Both the position numbers and the translations under genes were made by a program. The notes beneath the pieces are model-generated. The model saw nothing but the letters and a program-made list of their open reading frames with translations. It ran no database searches and was not told the DNA's origin. DNA of 64,000 nt from Diphasiastrum complanatum. Lineage: Eukaryota > Streptophyta > Lycopodiopsida > Lycopodiales > Lycopodiaceae. The stretch is taken from NCBI GenBank assembly GCA_029204225.1, contig CM055113.1, positions 3,983,194 to 4,047,193 on the forward strand, given 5' to 3'. Shown here piece after piece: positions 22,007 through 33,351 of the stretch; position 1 is the first letter of the stretch; every line of letters begins with the position of its first letter.

Positions 22007-22655
22007 GAGATTTCAACTAGTTTAGTCTAGTTTAGTCACATTTTGGTAAATTGTTAATAAGAGGCCAAAACTCATTTTAGACTTAGAGATAAACTTTTTG
22101 AAGTTATATTAGTTTAAACTACATTCAATAAACACTTTTGGAAAGTGTGGGAAAGTTGGTAGTCGAGTTTGAGAGAGATTCAAATTTGAACTTTGGGTAC
22201 ATTGAATCTAGACCCAAAAATAGTAGGGTTTACATTTTGGAGGGAAAGCCAAGTGGCCAAATAGGGTTTGGAAACTCTATAAAAGGATGTAACTATTGGA
22301 GAGACACATCTTCTCTCTTCTCTCTCTCATTTCATCATTATACATGGTTCTCTTTGGGTTCTACTACTCATTGGTGCACTATCTTGGTGTTATCTTGCAA
22401 TTCTATGTGTAGAATGATCATTTATTGCTATTTTCGGTTCCACACGTGTGAAATACAGTAGGTTACTGTAATTGTACGGAAAGCAAACATATTTTATGTT
22501 TTGGTTCATGTTTGATCAATATCTCTTAGAGTTTGCATCTCATTTTGTATGTAGATGCTGATTTTTCTACATTGGCAGGATTGTTGGTTTGTTCCTTATT
22601 GTAACCAAAGATTTGGGACTTGGATTGGATCTTGAATGATCTGAAATCCTTCACA
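22002..22655 (+). repeat. 3' LTR (654 bp)
   Basis: Identical to the 5' LTR. Its first five bases, TGTGA, supply the stop codon of the internal ORF. Confidence 0.95.
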
Positions 22656-22660
22656 TATGC
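22656..22660 (+). repeat. Target-site duplication TATGC (right)
   Basis: Matches 17327-17331. Confidence 0.95.
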
Positions 22661-24631
22661 TGACGTTCCAACTTTTGGCACACAAACATTCCCATGTTAC
22701 TATGGCATGATTTTTCAGTGCTCTTTTCTTAAAGTATGTTATTAACATTGTTAGCTTCTTCAAGTAAGCCCATAAAAAACATCCCTCCCATCAAATTTCT
22801 TTACCTCTCGTGTGAGTTGTAATTCAGTGAGCATTTTGCCATTGTATCACTTTTTCTCAATGTTTTCCAATTTTTTGATTTCAGGCTAAGAAACGGTGTT
22901 ATTGATTGAAACGATGCTGTATCTCGATTTAGGTGAATCCCTCTTCTTTTTATTGTGTTTCATTTTTCATCAACTATTTTTTTATTGAGCTAAGTTCACA
23001 CTTGTGCTAATGCATGGACCCGGGTTCCAGGGGCTTGTGAATCCTATAGTGCCCGTATATTCTGATGGCACACTAAGGATCGTGTTGTAGATGAGAAAAA
23101 CCCAATTCAAAATTACTTCCTAGGACCGGGAGGATATTCTGCCTCGTCGAGTGCCCGTTAACCCTCCCTCTATATTCCAAGACGTTGGGGCATAACATTA
23201 GTAACGATCATTTTATCAGAAGGAACAACATTCACACTTATGCATTTCATACATACAACAATCGACATTTTGCTTAAAAACCGAGTTTTTATTACTAGTA
23301 TAGACTCATAAGCCATTCCTATAGAAACTTCGAAAACACTTTTATTCTGGATACTAGGGAAACACATACAACATCCACATTATTGAGCATGACGATTTCT
23401 TCATAACTTCTACCTACAGATCTTACAAATATTCATAACTTTTCAAAGAACATCAAGTATATGTGATAGGTAGAAGTATGATGAAGAATATTGAGCAACA
23501 TTTTTCATGCTAACAACTGATTCCATTCGTTCACACGCACAATTAGAGTCAAATCCTTACGAATCACATACATAGTGGCATAAAACCAGATTGAAAAAGG
23601 TACCTCAATACTGACTTCAGGTCATCGCTCAGTGAGGGAGAGGGGCTCATTGTGACGTGAATTGGTTTGACCTTTTCTACTTCAATAAGTGAGGCCTCTT
23701 GATAACTCTTTGTATATCTTCTCACCAAAGGCCCGTGGGATGAGAGTGTCGTGCACTGGCTCGCAACAGAGGAAGCCTCTTGATAACTCTTTGTGTATCT
23801 GTAAAAGCTAGAATTCTCAGAGTTTAAAGGAAGATGCAGCATTCTACCAAGGAATGGCATTCTCAAAATCAAAGGGAGATTAATACCATAGCCATATCAG
23901 CAGAGAGTAGCAAGACAATGATAGATTTTGGCCATAGTATCCAGTCTCAGAGCATACTCAGGGGTGTTAGGATCATCACAAAAACCTGCAGCAGACAATG
24001 AAATGCAAGAGAGTCTAATCCTCATTGCACACAATAGAACCTGAATCTCATAACAGATTTAAAAAGCCATTTTTTAGCGGAACGTTTGCCCATTTATAAG
24101 CTTGGAGCCCACCCTTCTTCTTCCTTTTGCCATTGTGCTCCCCTATTCACTTTTCTTAGCCCTGCACAGCAGTCACTTCTAAGGCATTGAATGTTGATTT
24201 AACATTTCAACATGTGTCTATGAAAGAGCATCCCTCATGCCTACTAGTTTTTTGGCATATGGGGGTTCTTAAATGTTTGAATCACAAAAATCTTGCATTA
24301 AGGGCCTTCAAACCTTGCTTTTGCATTAAACTTGATTTGGCCTTTTTGGCATGTGGCAAATAGAGTTGCCCTCCTAACTAGTGTCATGTGATTTTTTCCT
24401 CTTAAGCCTCTTAATGAAGCCTCGACTTTGATTTTATCCCCCCCCCCCCCTTGGCATTTATGATCCATTTGCTTTTTCCCATGTGACTATTAGGAGGCCC
24501 CATGGCTATTTTCTCTAGCTTTTGGCCCATATCCTAACTTAATAGGTGTTGTAAGCCCATAATGCAGCATATAACATTCGGTCCCAATCCCTTTTGCTTT
24601 CAACCATAGTTTTTTTCAGAATAGATAGTAG
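22661..24631. other. Spacer without recognised gene
   Basis: No domain recognised. An imperfect direct repeat of about 30 bp (core CCTCTTGATAACTCTTTGT) occurs near 23694 and 23774. A C13 run lies at 24438-24450. Confidence 0.4.
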
Positions 24632-25210
24632 CTATTTGTTCATACTCTCGGCTTGGCCATTGGCTTGTGGGTGATATGGGGTACTTTTCCTATGTCTGAT
24701 CAACAATTGTTTTGTCAGGGCTTTAATGGTTTTGTTAATGAAGTGTGTTCCTCTATCAGACACTATCTTTTTGGGCGCTCCAAATCTACCTATCATTTCT
24801 TCCAGCAAGAACCATGCTGTCTCTTTGGCATTATCTTTTGCTACCACTCTGGCTTTTGCCCACTTGGTAAAGTAGTCAATAGCTACATCTATGTAGTTCT
24901 TTCTACTTGATAATGTAGGGGAGATAGGTCCTATGAAGTCTATTCCCCATTTTTCAAATGGTAGTATCACTTGTATTGGCAATAAATAATGTGCCCGATT
25001 GGTATGTGGATCAATCCTTTCAAAAATATGGCAATTACGCGCATATAAATGAGCATCACAAAATATAGTAGGCCACTAGTATCCGGCCCCGAGGACCTTC
25101 TGTGCTGTTAGTTGTCCCGCGAAATGGCCTCCACAAGCTGAATCATGGCATTCTTCTTATACAAAACCAACCTCTTCGGGTGTGATACATCGTCTATACA
25201 GTCCTTCTAT
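24632..25210 (-). pseudogene. Ty3/gypsy integrase fragment
   Basis: On the minus strand the zinc-binding part (CHDSACGGHFAGQLTAQK, about 25180-25110) leads to a TAG within GY*WPT and then to the core (24982 onward): Asp in EKWGIDFIGP, Asp in VSDRGTHFIN, and Glu in NGQAESMNK. All three catalytic residues are kept but the fragment stops just after the last. The rest of the element is missing on both sides. It differs in sequence from the integrase at 3283-3909. Confidence 0.85.
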
Positions 25211-25838
25211 CCCTCGTATGTATAGGACACCCCCTATTAATGAGAATCTCAAGGCTTGTAAGCGTAGTTTCCTCTTTTCTTGATGGGACATGGATTATGG
25301 TATTGTAAGTGTCGAAAGATAGGTGGCTATGTTGGCATATCTTCTTGGAGCAAACTAGTCATGGGATAGATATGTGATGTATCATAATTTACCAACATAG
25401 AATTGCTATATTTATGTAGTATTTATGTCGTTTCCCAAGGAGATAGCTCTTAAAAGTTGTTCAATTGATACAGAATTGACTTATTTTGAATGAAATAGAC
25501 TCAAATGAAAATTTGGTTGTCAACAGACATTTTATAAGTAACCAATATTACTTTTGTTGTGGGTGTGTAGTGGTAATGAATTCAAAACAACAATCTTCCT
25601 CTATCAGACCGAAGGAAAAGCATTCCATGAGCGTTTCGAGAGTTATTCATTCCTTAGAAAAGAATATTTTCATGTCGAGGATCTTTGTTAGATGAAGTGT
25701 GAAGATATTCATTTGTTACTTGAGATTTCCTAATCAAATGTTGATTCAACATATATTTCAGCAACCATAGAATAAGCATCATCACATATAAAAGCTCAGC
25801 ATCACACAAGTATATACAAGAAAAATCTGAAAAAGATT
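25211..25838. other. Spacer, decayed gypsy flank
   Basis: The first part continues the decayed minus-strand gypsy pol upstream of the integrase. The rest holds no recognised gene. Confidence 0.3.
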
Positions 25839-26294
25839 TCATGTATTAAGCTTCACAACCTTGCATGCTTGAGTGCATCCCTTGTGTCTCTTTTTCTTCT
25901 TTTTGTCACTCGTATCTGTCATGGACTGATTTACTTCTGGCTTCTTGGCAGGTACTAGTTTTCTGGGAGGTCTTGCTAGATATACATCAATTGTCTTGGC
26001 ACTCTCTATATCCTCCACTTTCCTGCTGGGTGTTTCCACTGTTATTCTCCCAGTCGAAGTCCCAGTCATATCGACACTCTTTCCTTGATAAGAGGAGGTG
26101 AGTCTTCGATTGGTAGGTTGTACAAACCTTGGGTTATCAGTCTCCAAAGGGGGCAGACTCATCATCAAGTTGGTGGTGGAACCATATTTGGACAGATGAG
26201 TTGGTGATGGGAGGGAAATATAATGAAGGGCTTGGTGGGACGGAGAAGGAACTGACAATACTACCGTTGTAGCCTTAGGCTCTTGCAATGTCAA
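25839..26294 (-). CDS. Uncharacterised 151-codon ORF, Ser/Pro-rich with Lys-rich C-terminus
   Basis: An uninterrupted minus-strand frame. It is rich in Ser, Thr and Pro, with a basic stretch (DKKKKKRHKG) near the C-terminus, and no domain is recognised. It lies next to the outer end of the left arm of the 26.3-28.0 kb inverted repeat. It could be a piece of a gypsy gag linker or a chance frame; treat as weak. Confidence 0.2.
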   Translation of the reverse strand: MTLQEPKATTVVLSVPSPSHQALHYISLPSPTHLSKYGSTTNLMMSLPPLETDNPRFVQPTNRRLTSSYQGKSVDMTGTSTGRITVETPSRKVEDIESAKTIDVYLARPPRKLVPAKKPEVNQSMTDTSDKKKKKRHKGCTQACKVVKLNT

Positions 26295-26346
26295 GCTTTG
26301 ACCACATGTTCAGAGCCATAGCGCACAATCGAAGGATTGAAGGGCC

Positions 26347-27125
26347 GATGCAATTGCAGCATTAGATTGAGAGCTACACTCACCCAAAGCTATTAGTAAA
26401 ATTATTATGCTCACCTCTTGAGTCTCCTTTGTCGGAATTGTTGTAGGATAAATAAGAGCCTTCAGTTTTTCCAACAAATTGATTAGTTCTCTTGAGTATA
26501 AAATGTATGCCAACCTCCCACAAAGTGGAGTGACTTCAATCATGCAAACTGCATAATCATGTGTATTGACCAAAACTGCTATATTGGTTTCATCATATCC
26601 CTTAAATCCCACACCGAACTCTTTTGAAGAGAGGGCAGAATATCATAATTCCTTGTCCTCATCAACATGGGAAAACATGACAAGCAGATCACACTACATA
26701 TTGTCCTCCAGCGATGCTTGTACCAATAAAGCTTTTTCCCATTGGTTCTCAAACTTGTAAGATCCAAAAACCACGAGTGTCTCCATATTTCTTGTGAGTG
26801 TAGCCTTTGAGTCTTTGATCCCAATTCCCACTACCTTTGACATGCTTTTTGGATTTTCAAAATGAAACTCTAGAGCACGTCCTGAAACACTCATATTACA
26901 AAAAATTATGACTCCTCCTTCACGACTTTGTAGATCTATAGCAGGGTGAGCTAGGTGTTTTCAGTAGTTGCTCCCATAGCTCTGACAGGTTTTGAGGGGC
27001 ATGTCCATAAAACTTGGGCCTACCACATTGGACCTTATAGATGCACTTTCCAAATTCTTCACCGACAAGTCCTCTAACCTACACAATACCACACACTAGG
27101 CAGTTAAAGAAAATACCTTTGGTGA
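26347..27125 (-). repeat. Left arm of long inverted repeat (family X, 5' part)
   Basis: The reverse complement matches 27222-28035 almost throughout. The family X translation is readable in pieces on the minus strand (MSVSGRALEFHFENPKSMSK, GSYKFENQWEKALLVQAS, MIEVTPLCGRL), but with stops and small deletions. Compared with the right arm it lacks about 50 bp of coding sequence after KTPSSP. Confidence 0.85.
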
Positions 27126-27221
27126 TTACAACAATAATAGTTATTATGCATGCAAACGTACTAGAATCTTTTTAATAAATCCCAACACCAACGACAAAAT
27201 TTAAATATGAGGATGATTTGT

Positions 27222-28035
27222 TCACCAAAGGTATTTTCTCAAACTGCCTAGTGTGTGGTATTGTATAAATTAGAGGACTTGTCGGTGAAGAAGTTGGAAA
27301 GTGCATCTACAATGTCCAATGTGGTAGGCCCAAGTTTTAATGGACATGCTCCAACAAGAGAAAGCTCAAAACCTGTCAGAGCTGTGGGAGCAACTACTGA
27401 AAACACCTAGCTCACCCATCAAGAGGGTTTTTGAATTTTTGGACCCCACTATAGATCTACAAAGTGGTGAAAGAGGAATCAGAATTTTTTGTAATATGAG
27501 TGTTTCGGGACGTGCTCTAGAGTTTCATTTTGAAAATCCAAAAAGCATGTCAAAGTTAGTGGGAATTGGGATCAAAGACCCAAAGGCTACACTCACAAGA
27601 AATATGGAGACACTTGTGGTTTTTGGATCTTACAAGTTTGAGAACCAATGGGAAAAAGCGTTATTGGTACAAGCATCGAAGGAGGACAATATGTATGATG
27701 ATCTGCTTGTCGTGTTTCCACATGTTGATGAGGACAAGGAATTACAATTTTCTGCCCTCTCTTCAAGAGAGTTCGGTGTGGGATTTAAGGGATCCGATGA
27801 AACCAATATAACAGTTTCTCTCAATACATGTGATTCTGAAGTTTGCATGATTGAAGTCACTCCACTTTTGTGGGAGGTTGCCAATCAAAAAAATAAATGA
27901 ATTTGCTGAAAAAATTGAAGGCTCTTATTTATCCAACAACAACTCCGACAAAGGGGACTCAAGAGGTGAGAATAATAATTCTTCTAGTAGCCATTTGGGT
28001 GAGTGTAGCTCTCAATCTAATGCTGCAATTTCATC
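27222..28035 (+). repeat. Right arm of long inverted repeat
   Basis: Partner of 26347-27125. The two arms are separated by only 96 bp (27126-27221), so a transcript across both could fold into a hairpin of roughly 0.8 kb. Confidence 0.85.
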
Positions 28036-28858
28036 TGGTCGGTCCAGAAAAGCTCCTGGAGATGATGATGATTACAGTGACACCAACGATGAGGGTGACA
28101 ATGGGAATAAAGATAAAAAGCACAATCAACCTAGAAAAGCTAATGATCATAAAAAATTGAATGGGACTGTGACATTGGTATTTAAGAAAGGAGTTGAACA
28201 CTTTAATTATAAGGATAAGGCGCCAGCTTTTCCACGAGATTTCCAAAATGATGCTCTATTATTTTCAAAGATAAAGTTTGAGTTTGATAAGAAGTCAAAG
28301 GATGATTGAAAGATCAATATAAGGGCCCAACCAAAATCTACTCCGAGTGATGAGTTTGGCTGGCTGCATGACCACTTGAAAATCTGTATGAGCACCACGG
28401 AACAAATCAATCCATCATCTCTTGATGATGAACCTGAATACGGCTTGTTCAAAGATTTCAAGGGAACGGTCCCTCTCGCTGAGATAGGCAAGGAAAGCGA
28501 AATTGTCAGCTCCTCACGTCAAGGTAAAAAAACAATGGAAAATGGAGGACTATTGGGTGGGGCTGTCAGACTTCCGAGTGTTGCAGATGTCAGTGGCAGT
28601 TTGTCCACAAAAATAACAACTACTCATCAAGAAAGCCACGTTACAGGAGAAATAATTCAGAATCCTTCAAATTCTGTTCTTCCAGGTGGTTTCACTTTTA
28701 GATCATGCACCGATGAAAGGAGGGGACATCTGGAGTACGAGATTATGTTCTTAAAACCGCTTTGTGACGCAATACCCAATCCAGCAATTCTATGGAGCAA
28801 TCAGACCTGGATGATCAGGAGGAAGCAATCTACAATTTCGAGTGCGAAAGAATGTTAA
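27340..28858 (+). pseudogene. Family X coding region, copy 2 (function unknown)
   Basis: Three frame segments form one former protein: 27340-27900 (MSVSGRALEFHFENPKSMSK, ENQWEKALLVQASKEDNMYD, FGVGFKGSDETNITVSLN), 27851-28309 (acidic and Asn/Ser-rich, then VFKKGVEHFNYKDKAPAFPR) and 28376-28858 (PEYGLFKDFKG, then LPGGFTFRSCTDERRG). The first frame breaks because copy 2 lacks 11 bp (after LLWEV) that copy 3 keeps. The second and third share a frame and are separated by one TGA at 28307. I do not recognise the family. The ATG at 27340 is uncertain, since homology to the left arm extends upstream in another frame (GLVGEEFGKCIYK). It occurs in at least four copies here, so it is either a duplicated host gene or the cargo of a transposon. 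Confidence 0.55.
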
Positions 28859-29049
28859 GCAAATTGCATCTCGACACCACCCACAATGGCTACAGCGAAA
28901 GGAAGGTGAAACAAAGCTTTTTTACTCTTGTTCACGTTGAATCACAAAATGACACATCTGAGTAACATTCCACAGTCGGGAAAAGTTGAGACAGACGCAG
29001 GAGGCCAGAAAGTGATTGTACCACAGCTTCTAAACCAGCTTGTTGCAGC

Positions 29050-30690
29050 TTGACGACTCCATTGGACCTCAAAAGCACATTTGGTTGTATTTGCCATCCA
29101 TCGTTTTATTTAATGTTGCAACAGGATTTGATTAGCTGCGATAGCAGATTTAGGCACAACATCACACATGATTTAGGCAAGGCGAAAGGGTTTATTAGCA
29201 CTGCACTGCCGGTTTGGATTGGACCAGTTGTGCAGAAGAGCCCAATAACTACCGGGGATACAGGGCCAGAGCGACTGGGGAGTGCCTACAACAACAAAGT
29301 GAACAACTGACAAAGTTTAAGGAATCAAGGTTTCTAGACTCCGACGACCGGAGGAAGATACGTTGATGAGGAAGCAGATTCCCAGGATGAAAGTGGGCAC
29401 TACGCACTTTGGAAGCAAGAAATCTGGGTTACGGAGAGCAGAAAGAAAGATGCAGATTGTTTTCACAACCTGTTGGCTGCAAGTGATCTGCCTTGCCTGC
29501 ATCTAGGGCCATTCTTGGACGATTCAAAATTGATTAGGGTCTTGAATCACAGCTTTGTTTGTTATTTGCTTGGTTTGTGGACGCTTTATTGTGGGCTCCA
29601 CTGTTTTCAACTATGAGGTAGAAATGAAAAGGCAATCCTCCGCAGCCAGAAAAAATGAACTGGTGGATCTAACAAATAGAAGCTTGTCTGAGTACAAGGA
29701 GAAAAATGAAGGGGAGCGCTAGCGTGGGTATGAGAAAGAGTAAATTGGCTACTTCAGTTGGTGCTCAGGACTGGGAAAGCTGGAACCGAGCATCGGGATC
29801 AGGTAGATGGAGCATCCCAGTATCATAAAAGCAGTAGCAAATAACATACTGTTGCCTTAATCAGTGTTGGTTACTTATTGTCATCTACATCCAAGATATA
29901 GATCTATGATCTATTACACGTTTTACAACCACATAAATAAGATTAAAAACCATGACTCTGTGCCAGCTGTGATGAGTTTTCAGGTTAGGAAAGGCAAAAA
30001 CACCAAAGTTTCAGTTATCTGATTTGTTGTCATTTCATTTGTGGAAACAGAGCTGCTTCATTATATTTAAATCAACTAGTCACTAAATAAAGATTGACTT
30101 CATCTGTGGAAGCGTAGCTGATTGACAAGATTTGATTTAACTATGTCACTCAATTACTTAATGTCGATTTTAATATTAAGATTTCTGTATGAACTTAAAA
30201 AGTTGTTTTTATCATTAGCCAACACTATCAAATGATTGTCTTTTGTTTTACATATGGTTTAACTTTTCAACCATCGATGCCTTGACCTATCTTTCTGTAT
30301 GTGTTTATCTATCCTTCATCTCAATCTGACTAGTCCTATTTTGTTTTTCAATTGCAGATCATGTTGATGATAGAATTCGTGCACAATCTGAAATAAGCAA
30401 GTCTTGAGATTGAATTTAAGCTAGGTTATGAGATATGCTCTAGTTGTTTTGTACAATTTTAGAGCTTATCTGTTGATAAAAAAGTACTTTTGCATTTCAG
30501 TCACATTTTTCTTTACATTGGTGGCATGGTGTTATAAATTTGAATTTCTCTATATGTCTAATTTAACTCCTTACAAGAATCATGGTTCAATATTTTTATT
30601 TCACACCTACTACAAACATGTATTTGGATCTCTCAATTTCAAAGAATCTTCCAACCATGTTTTGTTGTTTCCAAGCATATAATGAGTGAC
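29050..30690 (+). repeat. Family X copy 2, 3' part
   Basis: Matches 59580-60957 collinearly and 11631-13425 with an inversion. Parts read as protein in pieces (DESGHYALWKQEIWVTESRK, DDSKLIRVLNHSFVCYLLGL, DLTNRSLSEYKEKNEGE), with stops. After about 29725 it is AT-rich and non-coding, probably 3' flank or introns of the former gene. Confidence 0.75.
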
Positions 30691-31085
30691 CCTAAAATTT
30701 ATAGTTAGCTAAGCATCAGAAGTTATGTTTGAATTGTATTTAAAAGCCTTGAAGGAGACTTTAATAAAGAGAGAAAAAGATCTTGATCATGACATGATGT
30801 CTTGAAGTATGTGTTGCAGGGTCATTAAAGTGTTGATTTTTTTCTTTTCGCACAAGTAAAAAACTTTCAAGAAATCTCACAAAAATCAAATGGAAATTGC
30901 ATAGCAAGGCTCGACTCCTAACTATCATAACTACCAATTTCTGAAATCTTGTTAAATTACCATACTTTTGAGCTCATTTCCAGTTTAGTTGGCCTTTCAT
31001 TCTTGGATCCCTTGATGCCTATAAGGAAACCTGTGACAACTTAGAAAAAACCTCTATCCTTATCAAAGAGAATGCAGATGATACA
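30691..31085. other. Unassigned spacer
   Basis: No gene recognised. Confidence 0.4.
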
Positions 31086-31330
31086 AGGAGATTAGCTAGC
31101 CATTATCCTATATGTCTACATGAATGGTTACTTGCACCATGAGGCCAGCAAAACAAACCCATCAAGATGAGGCAATGGTGTAACCCAAATGAAATTTTGA
31201 AAGATGGAGTTGATATTGTCTTATACTTAGAAGTATGAGACACATCTGCTAGAGATCGGACAACCCTGAACGAGATGTTTCAACACCAACTCCCAAAGGC
31301 CGTAGACCCTTTATCTATCAACAATGATGA
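31086..31330 (+). pseudogene. Gypsy pol 3' segment, fragment
   Basis: Plus-strand translation (KMRQWCNPNEILKDGVDIVL, then ARDRTTLNEMFQHQLPKAVD) matches the minus-strand segment at 49520-49852. One in-frame TGA interrupts it. It is joined directly to a copia LTR at the same point as in 16956-17110. Confidence 0.6.
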
Positions 31331-31662
31331 TAACTAAGTTCACCCATGCTTCAAGATTTAGGGGTGGTGTTCTAGTGAACCAACTCAAGGTCCATGTGTT
31401 CCATTAGATTTCCTTGAGTGATGTAATTCTACATCATGATTTTCAGAGGTTGATTCCTAACTCAATTGATGTGTGCTAGTCATCAAGAGTATATGCTGCC
31501 CTTCTATGTTCCAAGGAGGCCAAGCTTAGATTGCATCATTCATGATAACAACATAAACTATCTTAATGGAACTCATGCTATTACAACAATTCTTTATCAA
31601 CAAGAACAAAATATTGTAAACATATAGCATTGATATACTTCACTTGTATGTAGTCACCTTAA
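31331..31662 (+). repeat. Copia LTR remnant, inverted relative of 16601-16955
   Basis: Starts TGATGATAACTAAG after the gypsy fragment and matches the reverse complement of 16630-16955. It ends abruptly at about 31662 without the final bases or a primer-binding site. Confidence 0.6.
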
Positions 31663-31674
31663 TCTCCTCTAGAA

Positions 31675-32339
31675 TCTTAAATCAAGCAACCCATGCTCAA
31701 CGTCTATGTCTCTTTTGTGTTGAGTGTTTCTTCAATATTAGCCGTATTGTCCATGCCATGGAATATTAGATTAGGCCTTGTTGGCCATTTACCATTCCAT
31801 GTTTTGTCGATTTCTTTTAAAACTTTGCATTGAATTTTTTTCGCTCTACCCCCCCACATGTTCCTAAAGTTCATACAATCATGCCCACCTTTGAACGAAG
31901 CCAGAAATGCTCTTTTTCATAATAGCACAAATATGCAACAGGGTATGGATGCAATAGTCAAACTTGAATAATATGAGTCAAATCACACCGTATCTAGAAT
32001 GATGCAAATGTGGGGGTGGGTGGTTAATTCAGATTTTCTTCCAATGAAATGGGGTATGTGCTTCAGCTTACACGTATGCATAGTGGGCCAAGATTGAATC
32101 ACCACTATAGTTTTGACTGCTAGCTCCTTATATTCAAGAGTGGAGAGTGATGGAACAATATAAAGAGTCATGATCCAAAAAGAATCGAAATCATGGTCAT
32201 GCATTCCAACTAAGTGAGAAAATCAAATAATGCTAACAAAAAAAGCATAGTCCAACTATCAAAACACACGACTACCATAATCATAATTGGAGTTGCTCAT
32301 CATAAATTCAGAAATGCACCCTAATAACCCCTCTAAAAA
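31675..32339. other. Unassigned spacer
   Basis: No gene recognised. AT-rich. Confidence 0.4.
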
Positions 32340-32920
32340 TCATTTGACATCAGTGACTTCTCAAATTAAATTTGCAAAATTAGATATATTCTAATTTCAC
32401 AAAGAAATTTTTTTATGTCACTTCAACGGACATGCAAATTCTTAATGAGTCACCGTCCAAGTATTGGGCAGTTGTATGTTATTGTTGGCATATCATGAGA
32501 GGGTGCACATGCCCCTACAACTAGTCTAATATTCTACTAATCAAAACTAACATAGCTTACTCAATGTCATGTTGGTAAGGTTCTTGTTTTTTTTATCATT
32601 ATTTTTTATCAACTCTCTATCCTTTTCCTATTCCTATGTGTTCTTTTTGTACCGTCCATATTTGGCTTTTTTTTTCTTTTTGGAAGTTTGTTTGACTTCT
32701 TAATCTATTGCTTATCAAGCTTAATTACTTGCTTCTACTTCACCCATATATTCTCCTTTACTTAGCTCTTGGTTTTAAACAGCTTTTGAAGTTTGTTTGA
32801 GTTCATGATTGCTTATTAAGAAGTTGCATTGTACAACATACGATAGAAGAATTTTGATTGAAGAATGCTTAACTACCAAACTGAAAGTCTCAATATAGTC
32901 GATATTCAGGATCTGAGAAA
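32340..32920 (+). repeat. Dispersed repeat R1, copy 1
   Basis: Matches 61710-62205 (plus) from 32407 on, and the reverse complement of 36860-37088 plus 39851-40112. The right end includes an ATG and the first dozen codons (MLNYQTESLNI) of the ORF that follows. R1 has T-rich runs near 32590 and 32670 and no transposase or RT signature, so its class is unknown. Confidence 0.8.
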
Positions 32921-33351
32921 ATTTTCTAGTGAAAAGTCAAGCTTTCCTTTGATCAATACTTCCATCAGTCTTGTATTTATGCCTCTTAGCCCTAGTATCT
33001 ATGTCAATTATAGGATACAAAATAGTAGTATGGTGCTACATGTTGGCCAAACTTATGACTTTACTACTGTACGTTTTCAAGAACATGTTCGAGAAGCTAG
33101 AAAAGGCATAGCTCTAAGTTTCTTAGAAAAGAGGTAAACCTTTGTATACTAGTTTAGCTAAATGTGGTTTTGAGTTGTTTAGGATCTTTCCCAATGAGCA
33201 CGTTGATGGAAACTCTTCTAATTCTAAAGAGTTTTTCAAGGTGGCATGGCTTCGTGAACTTTTGCAGATGAGTACTCGTCACTCCTTTTTTTCTAGAGGT
33301 TATAACCTTGAGGGTAAGTCCAAGTTAAGAAAGCGTATTATCTTTTGCTAA
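32865..33351 (+). pseudogene. GIY-YIG nuclease-like protein, frameshifted
   Basis: The ORF from ATG 32865 reads IYVNYRI, then LHVGQTYDFTTVRFQEHV, matching the GIY...YIG core and the conserved Arg and His of the GIY-YIG endonuclease fold. A stop at 33135 and frame change follow; the next frame (33142-33351) continues without a visible gap as LYTSLAKCGFELFRIFPNEHV (the G-x-x-x-F-x-I and metal-binding Glu region), then WLRELLQMSTR and SRGYNLEGKSK, like the terminal P-x-G-x-N part of the fold. About 160 residues in all. GIY-YIG domains occur in Penelope-like elements, homing nucleases and repair proteins; no RT is visible upstream, so assignment stops at the fold. One frameshift makes it a probable pseudogene. 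Confidence 0.6.

Larger units (their letters stand above)
17332..22655 (+). mobile_element. Complete young non-autonomous copia-type LTR retrotransposon
   Basis: 5324 bp bounded by identical 654-bp LTRs (17332-17985 and 22002-22655; no difference found on full comparison) and a TATGC duplication. It has a Met-tRNA primer-binding site at 17986, a polypurine tract before the 3' LTR and a single 1139-codon ORF. Gag and protease are intact; integrase is absent and the RT/RNase H region is unrecognisable except for a skeleton. Identical LTRs mean it moved recently, which requires integrase and RT supplied by another element. Confidence 0.95.
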
